DNA of 64,000 nt from Devosia rhodophyticola (GCF_028816475.1 NZ_CP118247.1:2658001-2722000), one strand, 5' to 3'; numbered from the stretch's first letter, positions 1 through 9,553 are shown. Notes: generated from the sequence alone by a model not told the origin. Numbers and translations are program-made.

Positions 1-518
1 GGTGCGGCATGATCGGGGTTGGTGCCATCATGGGTGCCGCTGCGCGCGGGGCCGAAGTCATTGCTGTGGATCTTGGGTCGGCCAAAAAGGACAAGGCGCT
101 GGCGTTTGGTGCCAGCCACTTTATCGCCTCGGGCGAACAGGACGTCGATGCCATCGTCAATGAGTTGACGGGCGGCGACGGCGCTGATGTGGTCATTGAG
201 GCGGTTGGGGTCCCTGACACTTTTGTCAAGGCGGTCGATCTTGCCTGCTTTGCCGGCCGGGTGGTTTATGTCGGCTATTCCAAAGCGCCGGTCAGCTACA
301 ACACCTCGTTGTTCAACCTCAAGGAATTGGACATTCACGGATCACGCAACGCCACCCGCGCCGATTTCGAGGCAGTAATAGCCCATCTTGAAGATCTGGG
401 CGATGTGGCCGACGATCTGATCTCCAAAATGTTCCCCTTGGCCGATGCTGCTGAAGCCCTGCCATATTGGCTGCGGGAACGGGCCGACACGTTCAAAGTC
501 ATGGTGAAATGCGCCTGA
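1..518 (+). CDS. Zinc-type alcohol dehydrogenase, C-terminal part (cut by window edge)
   Basis: Only the C-terminal ~170 residues are present; the reading frame is open to the left edge, and the first codons (GCGMIGVGA) are the glycine-rich turn of the NAD(P)-binding Rossmann domain, so the catalytic zinc domain lies outside the window. The order Rossmann turn, acidic residue after the second strand (VIAVD), GADVVIEAVG and a C-terminal VMVKCA strand is that of medium-chain zinc dehydrogenases (COG1063) such as sorbitol, threonine or L-galactonate 5-dehydrogenases. The substrate cannot be read. It probably oxidises a hydroxyl of a sugar acid, given the neighbouring lactonase and dehydratases. 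Confidence 0.85.
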   Translation, partial: CGMIGVGAIMGAAARGAEVIAVDLGSAKKDKALAFGASHFIASGEQDVDAIVNELTGGDGADVVIEAVGVPDTFVKAVDLACFAGRVVYVGYSKAPVSYNTSLFNLKELDIHGSRNATRADFEAVIAHLEDLGDVADDLISKMFPLADAAEALPYWLRERADTFKVMVKCA

Positions 519-614
519 CGCATAGCTCCATCAGACATTTTGACATCAACATTGGCGTCGCGGTGAACCTGAAGTTAGCACATTGGCGCTCTGCGGTGCC
601 ATTTTGCCAGCCTT

Positions 615-648
615 GAGAACCGGGTTAGAGTGGGCAAACCCGATTCTC
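615..648. terminator. Inverted repeat downstream of the dehydrogenase
   Basis: Two 12-base arms (GAGAACCGGGTT and AACCCGATTCTC) pair with one mismatch around a 10-base loop, between the dehydrogenase stop and the lactonase start. There is no clear T-run after it. It could be a weak terminator or processing hairpin for the first gene, or an operator for the lactonase. Confidence 0.4.
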
Positions 649-685
649 GGGGTGCATCAATTTTCCCAAAAGATTAAAGGCCAGA

Positions 686-1582
686 ATGCCCCTGAGCGAT
701 TTTGTCCGGCTCCACGATCCCCGCTTTAAAACCTGCCTGGATGACGGTGCAGAGTTGGTCAAACTCTGGAGCGGCGGCAAGTGGGTTGAGGGCCCGGCGT
801 GGTTCGATGCGGGCTATCTCATCTGGTCGGACGTGCCCAACAACCGCCTTTACAAGTGGGATGAGGCGAGTGTGACTGTTAGCGTTTTTCGCTCATCGTC
901 TGCAATGTCGAATGGCAATTCTCCGACCCGCGACGGACGCTTGCTCACCTGCGAGCAGGGGAGCCGTCGTATCACCCGCACCGAGCACGATGGCAGCATC
1001 ACGGTCTTAGCCTCGCATTTTGAGGGAAAAAAGTTCAATGCACCCAACGATATAGTGGAAAAGAGCGACGGCTCCGTCTGGTTTACCGATCCCGATTATG
1101 GGCCGTCCGGACGGGCCGGCTCACTCGAACTTGACGGGTGTCATGTTTACCGGGTTGATCCTGAAAGCGGGGAAGTGACGCAGGTGATCAATGATATGGT
1201 CATGCCCAACGGGCTGGCGTTTTCGCCCGACGAACGATGGCTTTATGTCGTGGATACCGGCAGCACGCACTTTGCGGATGGCCCCAATCACATTCGCCGT
1301 TTTGAGGTCGGGCCTGACGGAAACCTGAGCGGTGGAGCAGTTATTGCGCGCAATCAGGCCAAGGGCTTTGACGGTTTGCGCGTTGATACCGAGGGGCGTT
1401 TATGGTGCGGCAGCTGGGATGGCGTTGACTGTCTGGATGCTGATGGGGTGATGCTCGGTCAGGTCCTGGTGCCCGAGCGCGTTGCAAATCTGGCCTTTGG
1501 TGGTGCTGGTCGCAACGTGCTTTATATGTGCGGTACAACTTCGCTTTACGCCTGCTCAACCAACGTTGTGGGCACCCCCTGA
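686..1582 (+). CDS. SMP-30/gluconolactonase family sugar lactonase
   Basis: 298 residues, the usual length of the family, which folds as a six-bladed propeller and hydrolyses sugar lactones with a single divalent metal. The expected metal/active-site landmarks are in order: Glu in EGPAW (about residue 36), Asn in FNAPND (about 118) and Asp in VVDTGS (about 190). The start is supported by an AAAGG element five to six bases upstream. It most likely opens an aldonolactone made by a neighbouring dehydrogenase or GMC oxidoreductase. Which lactone is not visible. It ends 16 bases from the convergent GMC oxidoreductase gene. Confidence 0.85.
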   Translation: MPLSDFVRLHDPRFKTCLDDGAELVKLWSGGKWVEGPAWFDAGYLIWSDVPNNRLYKWDEASVTVSVFRSSSAMSNGNSPTRDGRLLTCEQGSRRITRTEHDGSITVLASHFEGKKFNAPNDIVEKSDGSVWFTDPDYGPSGRAGSLELDGCHVYRVDPESGEVTQVINDMVMPNGLAFSPDERWLYVVDTGSTHFADGPNHIRRFEVGPDGNLSGGAVIARNQAKGFDGLRVDTEGRLWCGSWDGVDCLDADGVMLGQVLVPERVANLAFGGAGRNVLYMCGTTSLYACSTNVVGTP

Positions 1583-1598
1583 TCAGCCAAAATACACC

Positions 1599-3221
1599 CT
1601 AAAGCCGCCCCATGATAAGGTCGGCGCAGCGGTCCCCCAGCATCATGGCGGGGGCGGTGGTGTTGCCAGCGTTAATGTTGGGAACCGCCGACATGTCGCA
1701 AACGCGCAATCCTTCGACCCCGCGAACCCGCAGCCGAGCGTCAAGGACCGCCATGCGGTCGCCATCAGCACCCATGCGCGCGGTGCTCGCAGGGTGATAA
1801 TTGGTTTTGACAAACCGTTTGCAGTGGGTTCGCATTGCCTCGTCGGATAGATCGTCCAGCGGCGGGCTGACGACACCATGCAGGCGATCCGCGAGAGGTT
1901 TTTCGGTAAAGGCACGGAGGAAGAAACGCTGGCCGTCGATCATGGCTTGCATGTCATCGGGATGCTTGAGCAAATTGGGCGAAACCAGTGGCATTGCCGA
2001 TGGATCGGATGAGGCCAAACGAACCTCGCCGCGCGACTTGGGCTTGACCAGCACGGTTGTGATGGTCATGCCATAATCATCCTTGATGGCGTCGAGTGCG
2101 TCGCGATCAAGATAAACAATCGGGACGCAAAACGCCTGAATAGTCGGTGGTGCCTCTGGATCGGTGGGGTTGACGAAAGCACCCGCCTCGATACCGGCAG
2201 AGGTAATGGGGCCGGAGCCGAATATCTTGAATTGCAGTCCGTTGCGCAGCATGCGCCAACCAACGCCTTGCTTGAAATAGCCATAAGGGCCGTTTGCCAG
2301 AGCCGTCATGGGTACTTCTGGATGATCAATCAGATTCTGGCCGACGCCCGGTAGATCGACGAGACATTCAATGCCGTGATCTGCAAGATCGGCGGCAGCA
2401 CCAAGTCCCGAAAGCATCAGCAATTTTGGGGTTATTAACGCGCCCGCTGAAACAATGATTTCGCCCTCGACCATAACGCGATGATCGCGGCCTGAGCGAT
2501 CCTTATAGACGACGCCAACCGCGCGACCATTTTCGACAATAATGCGCTGCACTTCACTGTGTAGACGTACCGTCAGATTGGGGTTGTTTTCTTGGGGGGA
2601 CAGGTAAGCATAGGCGGCCGACGAGCGCTTTCCATTGCGGTTCATGAACTGGTAGAAGCCTACGCCGCGCTGGTTGCCATCGTTGAAATCGGGATTGAAC
2701 GGCTCGCCAAGCCCTTGAACAACCTGCACGAACCAACGTGAAAATTCATTGATGTGGCCGGGATCTGACACGAGGAGCGGCCCGGCGTGTCCGTGATATT
2801 GATTGTTGAGCCGGTTGTTGTTTTCCATTCCGGTGAAGTGCGGCAGGACGTCGTCCCAGCCCCAGCCAATGGCGTCGTTGTTGCCACGCAAAACCTCCTG
2901 CCACTCATCATAATCGGCGGCGCGCCCGCGCATATAGACTTGCGCATTGACCGATGTGCCGCCTCCTAGAACATGGCCCTGGGGAATATCATGGGCGCGA
3001 CCATCCAGATGTGCCTGGGGCGTTGTACGATGATAGCGCATGAACTTGGAGCCATTGATCATCTTGAATATGCCAGGGGGCATATCGAGCAATGGATGGC
3101 GATTTGAGTGACCCGCTTCGAGCAGCAAAACGCGGGCGCCGCCTTCGCTGGCGAGGCGAGATGCTGCAACGCAACCGGCAGCGCCACCGCCGATGACGAT
3201 ATGGTCGAAAGTATCGCTCAT
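1599..3221 (-). CDS. GMC family FAD-dependent oxidoreductase (choline/alcohol dehydrogenase-like)
   Basis: 540 residues from the ATG at 3221. A longer frame exists, but its first 13 residues run into the upstream regulator and are unlikely. The N-terminus carries the FAD dinucleotide-binding fold (HIVIGGGAAGC followed by LLLEAG). The GMC signature LGGGTSVNAQVYMRG follows near residue 85, and the C-terminal catalytic region contains NYHPASTARMG (active-site His) and NAGNTTAPAMM (partner Asn). GMC enzymes oxidise alcohols or sugars with FAD, here probably in the cytoplasm because no signal peptide is seen. Its start overlaps the stop of the FadR-type regulator by four bases (ATGA), so the two are probably co-transcribed and the regulator may control it. 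Confidence 0.9.
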   Translation of the reverse strand: MSDTFDHIVIGGGAAGCVAASRLASEGGARVLLLEAGHSNRHPLLDMPPGIFKMINGSKFMRYHRTTPQAHLDGRAHDIPQGHVLGGGTSVNAQVYMRGRAADYDEWQEVLRGNNDAIGWGWDDVLPHFTGMENNNRLNNQYHGHAGPLLVSDPGHINEFSRWFVQVVQGLGEPFNPDFNDGNQRGVGFYQFMNRNGKRSSAAYAYLSPQENNPNLTVRLHSEVQRIIVENGRAVGVVYKDRSGRDHRVMVEGEIIVSAGALITPKLLMLSGLGAAADLADHGIECLVDLPGVGQNLIDHPEVPMTALANGPYGYFKQGVGWRMLRNGLQFKIFGSGPITSAGIEAGAFVNPTDPEAPPTIQAFCVPIVYLDRDALDAIKDDYGMTITTVLVKPKSRGEVRLASSDPSAMPLVSPNLLKHPDDMQAMIDGQRFFLRAFTEKPLADRLHGVVSPPLDDLSDEAMRTHCKRFVKTNYHPASTARMGADGDRMAVLDARLRVRGVEGLRVCDMSAVPNINAGNTTAPAMMLGDRCADLIMGRL

Positions 3222-3941
3222 AACTCTTCGGTGCTGAAAGTAACGCGGACATGTTCCCATGCTGCGTCCAAGTGATTGACCAGCGCGGATTCGGCGACAA
3301 CGGGATCGCGTTCCAGAATGGCGTTCATAATGGTTTCGTGGGCCTGATAGTTCATGGCATTGCGCTCGGGCGAGCGCAGCATCTTGGACCAGTGCGGCGC
3401 AAGCCAGGCCGTATAGGCTTCGTGGATTGCCGGGAAAATCGGATTGCGTGGCACGCGATAGAGGGCGCCGTGAAAAGCTGTGTCGGTGCGATAGAACTCA
3501 AGCAGAATCAGGAATGGCTGCCTGATTGGCGGCCAAGGCCAATTTGAGGTCGGCGATATCCTGTTTCTGGGCTGACAGGGCGGCTTCCCTAACGAGGGCA
3601 CGCTCAATAAAAAGGCGGCTGCTGTAGAGGTTCCTGACGCCACCCTTGTCGGCCAGAAGATGCCGGACGACGCCGCTGACAGCATTGAGGGCCGATTCGT
3701 AATCGGGCTTGCGGACCACAGGGCGGAAACGGGGTTTGCTTTCCACAAGTCCCCGGCTGGCAAGGGTTGATATGGCTTCGCGGATGACGGTGCGGCTGGT
3801 ACCGAACTGCTCCATCAGGTCCCGTTCGGCCGGCAGGGGCGTGTTTGGCGGCAGGGTGCCCGAGCTTATCTGGGCCTCCAATGCGGCCGTCACGGCATCT
3901 GCGGCGCGGCCTCGCGGCAATGTGCCATCCAGCGAAGTCAT
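3218..3941 (-). pseudogene. FadR-type GntR transcriptional regulator, interrupted by a one-base frameshift
   Basis: The N-terminal frame (3941 to about 3500) encodes a GntR winged helix (PLPAERDLMEQFGTSRTVIREA) and the beginning of an FCD ligand domain, ending at ...AAIPDSA then stop. The remainder (EFYRTDTAFHGAL, then NYQAHETIMNAI with the metal-binding His residues) continues in another frame down to 3218. Removing one T of a TT pair at about 3500-3501 restores IPDSAEFYRTD, exactly the family pattern. The break is therefore a single-base insertion, either a real mutation or a sequence error. It lies divergent from the aldehyde dehydrogenase at 4151 and overlaps the GMC gene, so it is the likely regulator of both. 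Confidence 0.85.
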
Positions 3942-4098
3942 CGGTGTGTCTCCAGTTTCAACTTGATCGCCCGCTCGGTCGAATATTTCAAACCGTCGAG
4001 ATGCGCGATTTGGTGAACCAAACTATTCACAATCCGTCGCTACATGTAAATTGATATCGTCAATTCTGGCATTTTCTACGCTTTTTTTATGAAACGGT

Positions 4099-4135
4099 TT
4101 GACATTGTGTGTCGTTTGAAGCCTATATAACGACA
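4099..4135 (+). promoter_or_regulatory. Candidate promoter with embedded operator for the 4151 operon
   Basis: A consensus -35 (TTGACA at 4099-4104) is followed 18-19 bases later by CTATAT/TATATA around 4123-4129. A perfect 7-base inverted repeat, TGTCGTT (4110-4116) and AACGACA (4129-4135), sits within the promoter, the expected position for a repressor site. The divergent FadR-type regulator is the natural candidate to bind it. This is inference from position and symmetry. Confidence 0.5.
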
Positions 4136-4150
4136 ATATGGTAGGACCAA

Positions 4151-5635
4151 ATGGAAAGCGGTGCAATGGACCTTCGCGATAGATCCGGTTCAAATATTGT
4201 CCACGAATCCATGTATGTGGATGGGGCCTGGCTGGATGATCGGGGACGCCAGCGGATAGAAGTCCTTAATCCTGCCAACGAGCAGGTAATTGGTACGATT
4301 GAGGAAGGTACGCCCGACGATGCCGTGATGGCACTGGAAGCGGCACGGCGCGCGCAACCGGGATGGGCTGCCCTTCCGGCGCCAACGCGCGGCGCCCTTG
4401 TGTCGCGGCTGGCCGATGCAGTTGTGGCAAACGCCGAGCATCTAGCGCGGGTAGTAACCCTTGAGCAGGGTAAGCCAATTGGGCAGGCACGCGGCGAGAT
4501 CGGTGCGGTCGTGGCGTTTTTGCGCTATGCAGCCGAAAATGCGCGGCGGATCGAGGGTGATATCATTGCCTCCGACAATCCCAATGAGGAGATCCAGATC
4601 AGGCGGCATCCGCACGGCGTGGTCGTCGGGTTGACCGCATGGAATTATCCGGCTGCCCTAGCGGCCCGCAAGTTGGGTCCGGCTCTAGTGACCGGAAATA
4701 CCTTTGTCCTGTTGGCCCATGAAATTACCCCGCTCTCCGGGCTCGAACTGGCGCGATTGGCCCATGAAGCCGGTTTTCCGCCCGGGGTATTCAATGTGGT
4801 CACCGGGCGCGGGCTGGTGGTCGGCAAGACATTGGTGGAAAGTCCGCTGTCGGACCTGGTTACCATGACCGGCAGCACGCGCGCCGGTAAGCAGATTTAC
4901 GGTTCGGGGGCAGCGGGGCTCAAAGTCCTGCGGCTCGAACTGGGTGGCAAGGCACCATTCATTGTGATGGAAGACGCCGATATTAATACAGCGGTCGGGG
5001 CTGCGGTTGCAGCGCGCTACACCAATTGCGGGCAGATATGCACCTGCAACGAGCGCATGTATCTGCATAGCGATATCGCCGATGAGTTCCTTGAAAAATT
5101 CATCAAGGCGTCGAAAGCGCTGACCATCGGGGATCCGATGGAAGACCCCGACATGGGCCCCAAGGTTAGCGGCATCGAAGTCGACAAGATCAAGCAGATG
5201 GTTGATCGCGGTGTGGCGGCTGGTGCCAAGGTGTTGCTCGAAGGTGGTCCGATGTCGGGTGGCATTTATGACAAGGGCCACTGGTATGCGCCAACGGTTC
5301 TTGAAGTGACTGAAAACTCGTCCCCGCTCATTCAGGAAGAAGTCTTTGGCCCGGTTGTACCAGCGCTGCGCGTCGACAGTTTCGAGCAGGCGATCGCGCA
5401 TGCCAATGATACCGAATACGGTCTTTCGGCTTATCTGTTTACGCAGAACATGAAGCGGTTGCTGGAATTGCCCAGCGCGTTGAAATTTGGTGAAATCTAC
5501 TTCAATCGCAGCAATGGCGAGGCCATTCAGGGTTTCCACACCGGCTGGGGGCATTCGGGTCTGGGCGGTGAGGACGGGAAGTACGGCTTTGACGGCTATC
5601 TGCGTAAGCAGACGCTGTATGTGAATTGGGGCTAG
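4151..5635 (+). CDS. NAD(P)-dependent aldehyde dehydrogenase, lactaldehyde dehydrogenase-like
   Basis: 494 residues, full length for the ALDH superfamily. Catalytic Cys is at about residue 297 in NCGQICTC, the general-base Glu at about 263 in LELGGKAP, the oxyanion Asn in AWNYP, and EEVFGP is near the C-terminus. The [11 protein letters not shown] stretch and the order of motifs resemble E. coli AldA, which oxidises lactaldehyde and glycolaldehyde. That would fit lactaldehyde from deoxy-sugar breakdown. One oddity: the NAD-ribose-binding Lys, normally in a VVxKP-like strand, is replaced in [13 protein letters not shown]. First gene of a run with the MR-like dehydratase, zinc dehydrogenase and SDR (gaps 40, 11 and 8 bases). 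Confidence 0.85.
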   Translation: MESGAMDLRDRSGSNIVHESMYVDGAWLDDRGRQRIEVLNPANEQVIGTIEEGTPDDAVMALEAARRAQPGWAALPAPTRGALVSRLADAVVANAEHLARVVTLEQGKPIGQARGEIGAVVAFLRYAAENARRIEGDIIASDNPNEEIQIRRHPHGVVVGLTAWNYPAALAARKLGPALVTGNTFVLLAHEITPLSGLELARLAHEAGFPPGVFNVVTGRGLVVGKTLVESPLSDLVTMTGSTRAGKQIYGSGAAGLKVLRLELGGKAPFIVMEDADINTAVGAAVAARYTNCGQICTCNERMYLHSDIADEFLEKFIKASKALTIGDPMEDPDMGPKVSGIEVDKIKQMVDRGVAAGAKVLLEGGPMSGGIYDKGHWYAPTVLEVTENSSPLIQEEVFGPVVPALRVDSFEQAIAHANDTEYGLSAYLFTQNMKRLLELPSALKFGEIYFNRSNGEAIQGFHTGWGHSGLGGEDGKYGFDGYLRKQTLYVNWG

Positions 5636-5675
5636 TGCAGTTGCACGCTGTCATTTCAAAGGACAGGTTAAGAAT

Positions 5676-6773
5676 ATGACGTCAATTACCTCGGTTGAGG
5701 TCCGCCGGTTTGCTGTGCCTTTGGACGAAGTGCTGGTTGATGCCAAGCATGGAAACCACACCCATTTTGAGTTGGTGACGGTAACCATTACGCTGGACAA
5801 CGGGATGAGTGGGACCGGCTACACTTATACCGGCGGCAGGGGCGGTCGCGCGATCGTCGCGATGATCGAATATGATCTGGCGCCCATGCTGATCGGCAGG
5901 GATGCAGAGCAGATCGAAGCGCTTTACGAGGAGATGGGCTGGCACATTCACTATGTGGGGCGTGGTGGTGTTGCCGCATTTGCAATTTCAGCGCTGGATA
6001 TTGCCTTGTGGGACATTCGTGGCAAACAGCGGCAGCAGCCGCTTTGGCAGATGGCTGGCGGCGCGGCAAATACCTGTCGCGCTTATTGTGGTGGCATTGA
6101 TCTTGGCTTTGATTTGCCCAAACTGCAAAGGAGCGTCCAGGGGTATCTTGATCGCGGTTTTAACGGGGTCAAGATCAAGATCGGTCGACCCACGCTGGCT
6201 GAGGATGTCGAGCGGGTCGCGGCGGTGCGTCAATTGGTTGGGCCCGACGTGGCGTTCATGGTCGATGCAAATTACTCGATGAGTGTTGAGCAAGCCATTG
6301 CGGCGGCCGAGGCCTTTCGCCCGTTCAACCTGGCCTGGTTTGAAGAACCCACCATTCCGGACGATTATCACGGCTATGCCAAGATTGCGGCGGCAACGGG
6401 AATGCCTTTGGCGATGGGCGAAAATCTTCATACAATCCATGAATTTGAATATGCCTTCGCAGACGCGGGGCTTTCGTTCATCCAACCCGATTCCTCCAAT
6501 TGCGGGGGAATAACCGGATTTTTGCAGGTAGCTTCGCTGGCGCGGCAAAAGGATATTCCTGTCTGTAGTCACGGCATGCAGGAATTGCACGTCAGCCTGG
6601 TTTCGGGCCAGGCCAACGCTGGATGGATTGAGGTTCATTCATTTCCGATTGATCAATACACCAAGCGGCCTCTGGTCGTGCGCGACGGGCGTGCGGTAGC
6701 ACCGGACACGCCCGGCGTTGGGGTCGAATTTGATTGGAACAAACTTGAAGCTGCCTGCGCGCAGGAACATTAA
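5676..6773 (+). CDS. Mandelate racemase-subgroup enolase superfamily protein (sugar acid dehydratase)
   Basis: 365 residues. The barrel carries the complete MR-subgroup active site: KxK (Lys166, Lys168 in VKIKIG), metal ligands Asp197 (VDAN), Glu223 (FEEP) and Glu249 (GEN), and the His-Asp dyad His299 (SHGMQELH) with Asp272 (QPDSS). This set abstracts the alpha-proton of a carboxylate substrate and usually dehydrates an acid sugar to a 2-keto-3-deoxy acid. The substrate is not predictable by eye. The gene lies between ALDH and zinc dehydrogenase genes and ends 11 bases before the latter, so one operon is likely. A purine-rich GGACAGG element precedes the ATG. Confidence 0.9.
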   Translation: MTSITSVEVRRFAVPLDEVLVDAKHGNHTHFELVTVTITLDNGMSGTGYTYTGGRGGRAIVAMIEYDLAPMLIGRDAEQIEALYEEMGWHIHYVGRGGVAAFAISALDIALWDIRGKQRQQPLWQMAGGAANTCRAYCGGIDLGFDLPKLQRSVQGYLDRGFNGVKIKIGRPTLAEDVERVAAVRQLVGPDVAFMVDANYSMSVEQAIAAAEAFRPFNLAWFEEPTIPDDYHGYAKIAAATGMPLAMGENLHTIHEFEYAFADAGLSFIQPDSSNCGGITGFLQVASLARQKDIPVCSHGMQELHVSLVSGQANAGWIEVHSFPIDQYTKRPLVVRDGRAVAPDTPGVGVEFDWNKLEAACAQEH

Positions 6774-6784
6774 GGACTGAAATT

Positions 6785-7810
6785 ATGACGACTTCGGCCG
6801 CCTATTATACCGGGAACAAGAAATTTTCGCTCGAGCAGGTGACGGTGTCGCCGCCAGGACCGGGGCAGGTTCAGGTCGATGTGTCCTACTGTGGCATATG
6901 CGGGACGGATCTTCATATTTACCTTGGCCACATGGACAAGCGGGTTGGCGACCACCGTGTAATCGGGCATGAAATGTCGGGCAAGATTGCGGCCGTCGGC
7001 GAAGGTGTGACCGGGTTGAAGCCGGGCCAGAATATTGTGGTGCGGCCGCTAGATCATTGTGGTGATTGTCCGGCGTGCAATGCTGGCCATGCCCACATTT
7101 GCCACAAGCTTAAATTTATTGGCGTCGATTCCGATGGCGCGTTCCAGCAGAAGTGGAACGTTCCCGCCCATACAATTCACGTGTTGCCAGACGGGCTGTC
7201 GCTTGAGCATGCGGCGTTGATCGAACCATTGGCCGTTGCCTGCCATGATGTGCGGCGGGGTCGAGTGGCCAAGGGTGAGGATGTGCTGGTAATCGGCGGT
7301 GGTCCAATCGGTATGCTGATCGCCCAGGTTGCGCGTCATGCCGGTGGCAATGTGACGGTTTCGGAAATCAACGAGAACCGGATCGCTTTTGCTGAAAAGC
7401 TTGGCCTTGCGGCGCTTAACCCCAAGTCTGTCGATGTTGGGCCAGCAATTCATTCGGCTACGGGTGGCAAGGGTGCTGATGTAGTGTTTGAAGTCTCGGG
7501 CAGCCAGCCGGGCGCAGAGCTGATGACGGCAGCGGCCGCAACCCGCGGGCGCATCGTCATGGTTGCAATCCACGCAACCAAGCAGAGTGTTGACCTGTTC
7601 CAGTTTTTCTGGCGCGAGCTGGAAATGATCGGGGCAAGGGTATATGAATCCCAAGATTATGATGCCGCCATGGCACTTCTGGCCGAAGGTGTGATCGACG
7701 CCAAAGCCATGATTACCGACATTGGTACGCTGGAAAATATCGGCTCGTCATTTGAAGCGCTGACCCAAAATCCTGCATCTATGAAAACCCTGATCAAGAT
7801 TGAGGCCTGA
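6785..7810 (+). CDS. Zinc-dependent alcohol dehydrogenase (sorbitol/threonine dehydrogenase-like)
   Basis: 341 residues, medium-chain dehydrogenase. The catalytic zinc site is present (CGICGTDLH near residue 36, GHE near 61), as are the four-cysteine structural zinc loop (CGDCPACNAGHAHIC near 91-105), the Rossmann turn VIGGGPIGM near 169 and an acidic residue (VSEINENR) at the end of strand 2, favouring NAD. It probably oxidises a secondary alcohol of a sugar acid or keto-deoxy acid. AAGGA lies upstream of the ATG. It follows the MR-like dehydratase by 11 bases and precedes the SDR by 8, indicating an operon. It resembles the partial dehydrogenase at position 1 in class but not closely in sequence. 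Confidence 0.9.
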   Translation: MTTSAAYYTGNKKFSLEQVTVSPPGPGQVQVDVSYCGICGTDLHIYLGHMDKRVGDHRVIGHEMSGKIAAVGEGVTGLKPGQNIVVRPLDHCGDCPACNAGHAHICHKLKFIGVDSDGAFQQKWNVPAHTIHVLPDGLSLEHAALIEPLAVACHDVRRGRVAKGEDVLVIGGGPIGMLIAQVARHAGGNVTVSEINENRIAFAEKLGLAALNPKSVDVGPAIHSATGGKGADVVFEVSGSQPGAELMTAAAATRGRIVMVAIHATKQSVDLFQFFWRELEMIGARVYESQDYDAAMALLAEGVIDAKAMITDIGTLENIGSSFEALTQNPASMKTLIKIEA

Positions 7811-7818
7811 ACGCGACC

Positions 7819-8589
7819 ATGAGTATTTTGAACAAATTCGACCTCAGCGGCAAAACGGCATTAGTGACCGGTGCCAAGCGTGGCATTGGGCGGGCCATGG
7901 CAGAAGCATTGGCTGATGCAGGCGCCAACATCATTGGCGTTAGCGCGACGCTTGATCCGTCCAGCAGTGCTGTTGGTGATGCTGTGCGGGCGCTGGGTCG
8001 GGAGTTTACCGGCTATGCCTGCGATTTTTCTGGTCGCGATGCGACATTGGCCTTTGCACGTGAAGTCACGACGAAGCATCCGGTGATCGATATTCTGATC
8101 AACAACGCCGGAACGATCAAGCGGGCGCCGGCTGCTGAACATCCTGACGAGATTTGGGATGAGGTGGTTGAAGTCAATCTGTCAGCGCCGTTCATCCTGA
8201 CGCGGGAAGTCGGGCGAGGCATGCTGGAACGCGGCTCGGGCAAGGTGATCTTCACCGCTTCGCTCTTGACCTTTCAGGGCGGTATCAATGTTCCAGGTTA
8301 CGCCGCGACCAAAGGCGGTATCGGGCAATTGACCATGGCGTTTGCCAATGAATGGGCGGGTATGGGCATCAACGTCAATGCCATCGCGCCCGGCTATGTC
8401 GATACCGACAATACCGAGGCGCTGCGCAATGACCCTGTTCGGTCAAAATCCATTCTGGATCGCATTCCGGCGGGGCGTTGGGGCACGGCAACTGATTTTG
8501 CCGGACCCGCTGTCTTCCTCGCGTCAGAAGCGTCGAGCTATATGAATGGCTCGATCATTACCGTCGATGGTGGATGGATGGGGCGCTAG
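7819..8589 (+). CDS. SDR oxidoreductase, KduD-like (2-keto-3-deoxy sugar acid dehydrogenase)
   Basis: 256 residues, classical short-chain dehydrogenase: cofactor motif TGAKRGIG near residue 18, NNAG near 95, catalytic Ser (TASLLTFQGG) and YAATK (Tyr-x-x-x-Lys) near 160, and a C-terminal VDGGWMGR. The stretches LDRIPAGRWG and NAIAPGYVDTDNT match E. coli KduD, which oxidises or reduces position 5 of 2-keto-3-deoxy-gluconate. In this context it could equally be the 2-keto-3-deoxy-L-fuconate dehydrogenase of the oxidative L-fucose pathway. The family alone does not separate these. Last gene of the 4151-8589 run. Confidence 0.85.
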   Translation: MSILNKFDLSGKTALVTGAKRGIGRAMAEALADAGANIIGVSATLDPSSSAVGDAVRALGREFTGYACDFSGRDATLAFAREVTTKHPVIDILINNAGTIKRAPAAEHPDEIWDEVVEVNLSAPFILTREVGRGMLERGSGKVIFTASLLTFQGGINVPGYAATKGGIGQLTMAFANEWAGMGINVNAIAPGYVDTDNTEALRNDPVRSKSILDRIPAGRWGTATDFAGPAVFLASEASSYMNGSIITVDGGWMGR

Positions 8590-8719
8590 TCTTGGACGCC
8601 AAAATCAGGCGGCCATGGCCTGTTGGCGCTAGCCGTTATGGTTGAGGAACTGAGCAAATAGGAGCCTCGACGGGAGAGCTCGTTTTCCCACAATCAGCCC
8701 CTATGCATTCTCAGCTCAG

Positions 8720-8748
8720 TTGACAGGATAACATACGACTTTGATAAA
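8720..8748 (+). promoter_or_regulatory. Possible promoter of the 8755 GntR gene
   Basis: TTGACA at 8720-8725 is followed by exactly 17 bases and GATAAA at 8743-8748. The predicted start would fall almost on the ATG at 8755, giving a leaderless or very short-leader mRNA, consistent with the absence of a Shine-Dalgarno there. Spacing is good but the -10 is weak. Confidence 0.35.
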
Positions 8749-8754
8749 GCTCGG

Positions 8755-9495
8755 ATGAGCGAAACCTTTTTCTACGATCTCATCGGTTCGAGCAGCATGG
8801 TTCCCAGTCTTTCGGGACAGGTTGTGCGCGAGATTGGCCGACGCATTGTTGGTCGCGAATATCTACCGGGCGATCTGATCGAGGACGAGGGCGCGCTGGC
8901 AACGCGCTATCGGGTCAGTCGCACTGTGGTGCGCGAGGCGGTCAAAATTTTGAGTGCCAAAGGCTTGGTGGAGGCGCGTCGTGGCATTGGCACCAAAGTT
9001 TTGCCGCGCGAACGATGGCGCCATTTTGATGACGATGTTCTGGCCTGGCATCAGACGGCGCCCGCCGATCCGGTCAATCTCTGGCAGCTGATGGATTTGC
9101 GGCTGGCAATTGAGCCAAAGGCGGCACGATGGGCGGCCGATAGGGCGACCGATGAAGATGTGAATGCCATCCGCGAAGCGGTCCAGCAGATGCAGCGAGA
9201 TCTAACCAATATTCAGGACTATATCGAAGCCGATGCCCAGTTCCATCGTACCGTCCTGCGCGCGGCAAAGAACCCCTATGTTGCAAGCATGGAAGGGGTA
9301 ATTTACGCCGCGCTTCTTTCCAGTATTCGCCTGACCAACAACGCCCCCAACAAGAACCGGAAGTCGCTGCCGTTTCACCAAAATGTCGCTGAGGCCATTT
9401 ATGCTCGTGATGGGGATGCGGCCGAGGCAGCGATGGAAGTCCATCTGGCTGATTCCATTGCCCGGCTCAAGGTTGCGCTTGCTGAACGAACTTAG
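8755..9495 (+). CDS. FadR-type GntR transcriptional regulator (FCD domain)
   Basis: 246 residues. The N-terminal winged helix runs from about residue 20 to 90 (EDEGALATRYRVSRTVVREAVKILSAKG split over this span). The C-terminal all-helical FCD domain has the metal/ligand-binding set Asp/His in EADAQFHRTVL, His in FHQNV and His in EVHLADS. It resembles DgoR-type repressors of galactonate and other sugar acid operons, so an aldonate or keto-deoxy acid effector is likely. It lies between two dehydratase operons, 165 bases after the SDR and 171 bases before the second ALDH. The inverted repeat at 9554 is a likely target. No clear ribosome-binding site precedes the ATG. Confidence 0.88.
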   Translation: MSETFFYDLIGSSSMVPSLSGQVVREIGRRIVGREYLPGDLIEDEGALATRYRVSRTVVREAVKILSAKGLVEARRGIGTKVLPRERWRHFDDDVLAWHQTAPADPVNLWQLMDLRLAIEPKAARWAADRATDEDVNAIREAVQQMQRDLTNIQDYIEADAQFHRTVLRAAKNPYVASMEGVIYAALLSSIRLTNNAPNKNRKSLPFHQNVAEAIYARDGDAAEAAMEVHLADSIARLKVALAERT

Positions 9496-9553
9496 TCGCT
9501 TACAATTGTCGCGTGGGGTGGCGTTTCAACTCACCGCACGCTTTGGTGTGGAC

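Noticed and set aside
4685..5554. Long minus-strand open frame (289 codons) opposite the ALDH at 4151
   Set aside because: It is antisense to a fully conserved ALDH with intact catalytic residues, shows no recognisable motif and has no independent ribosome-binding site.
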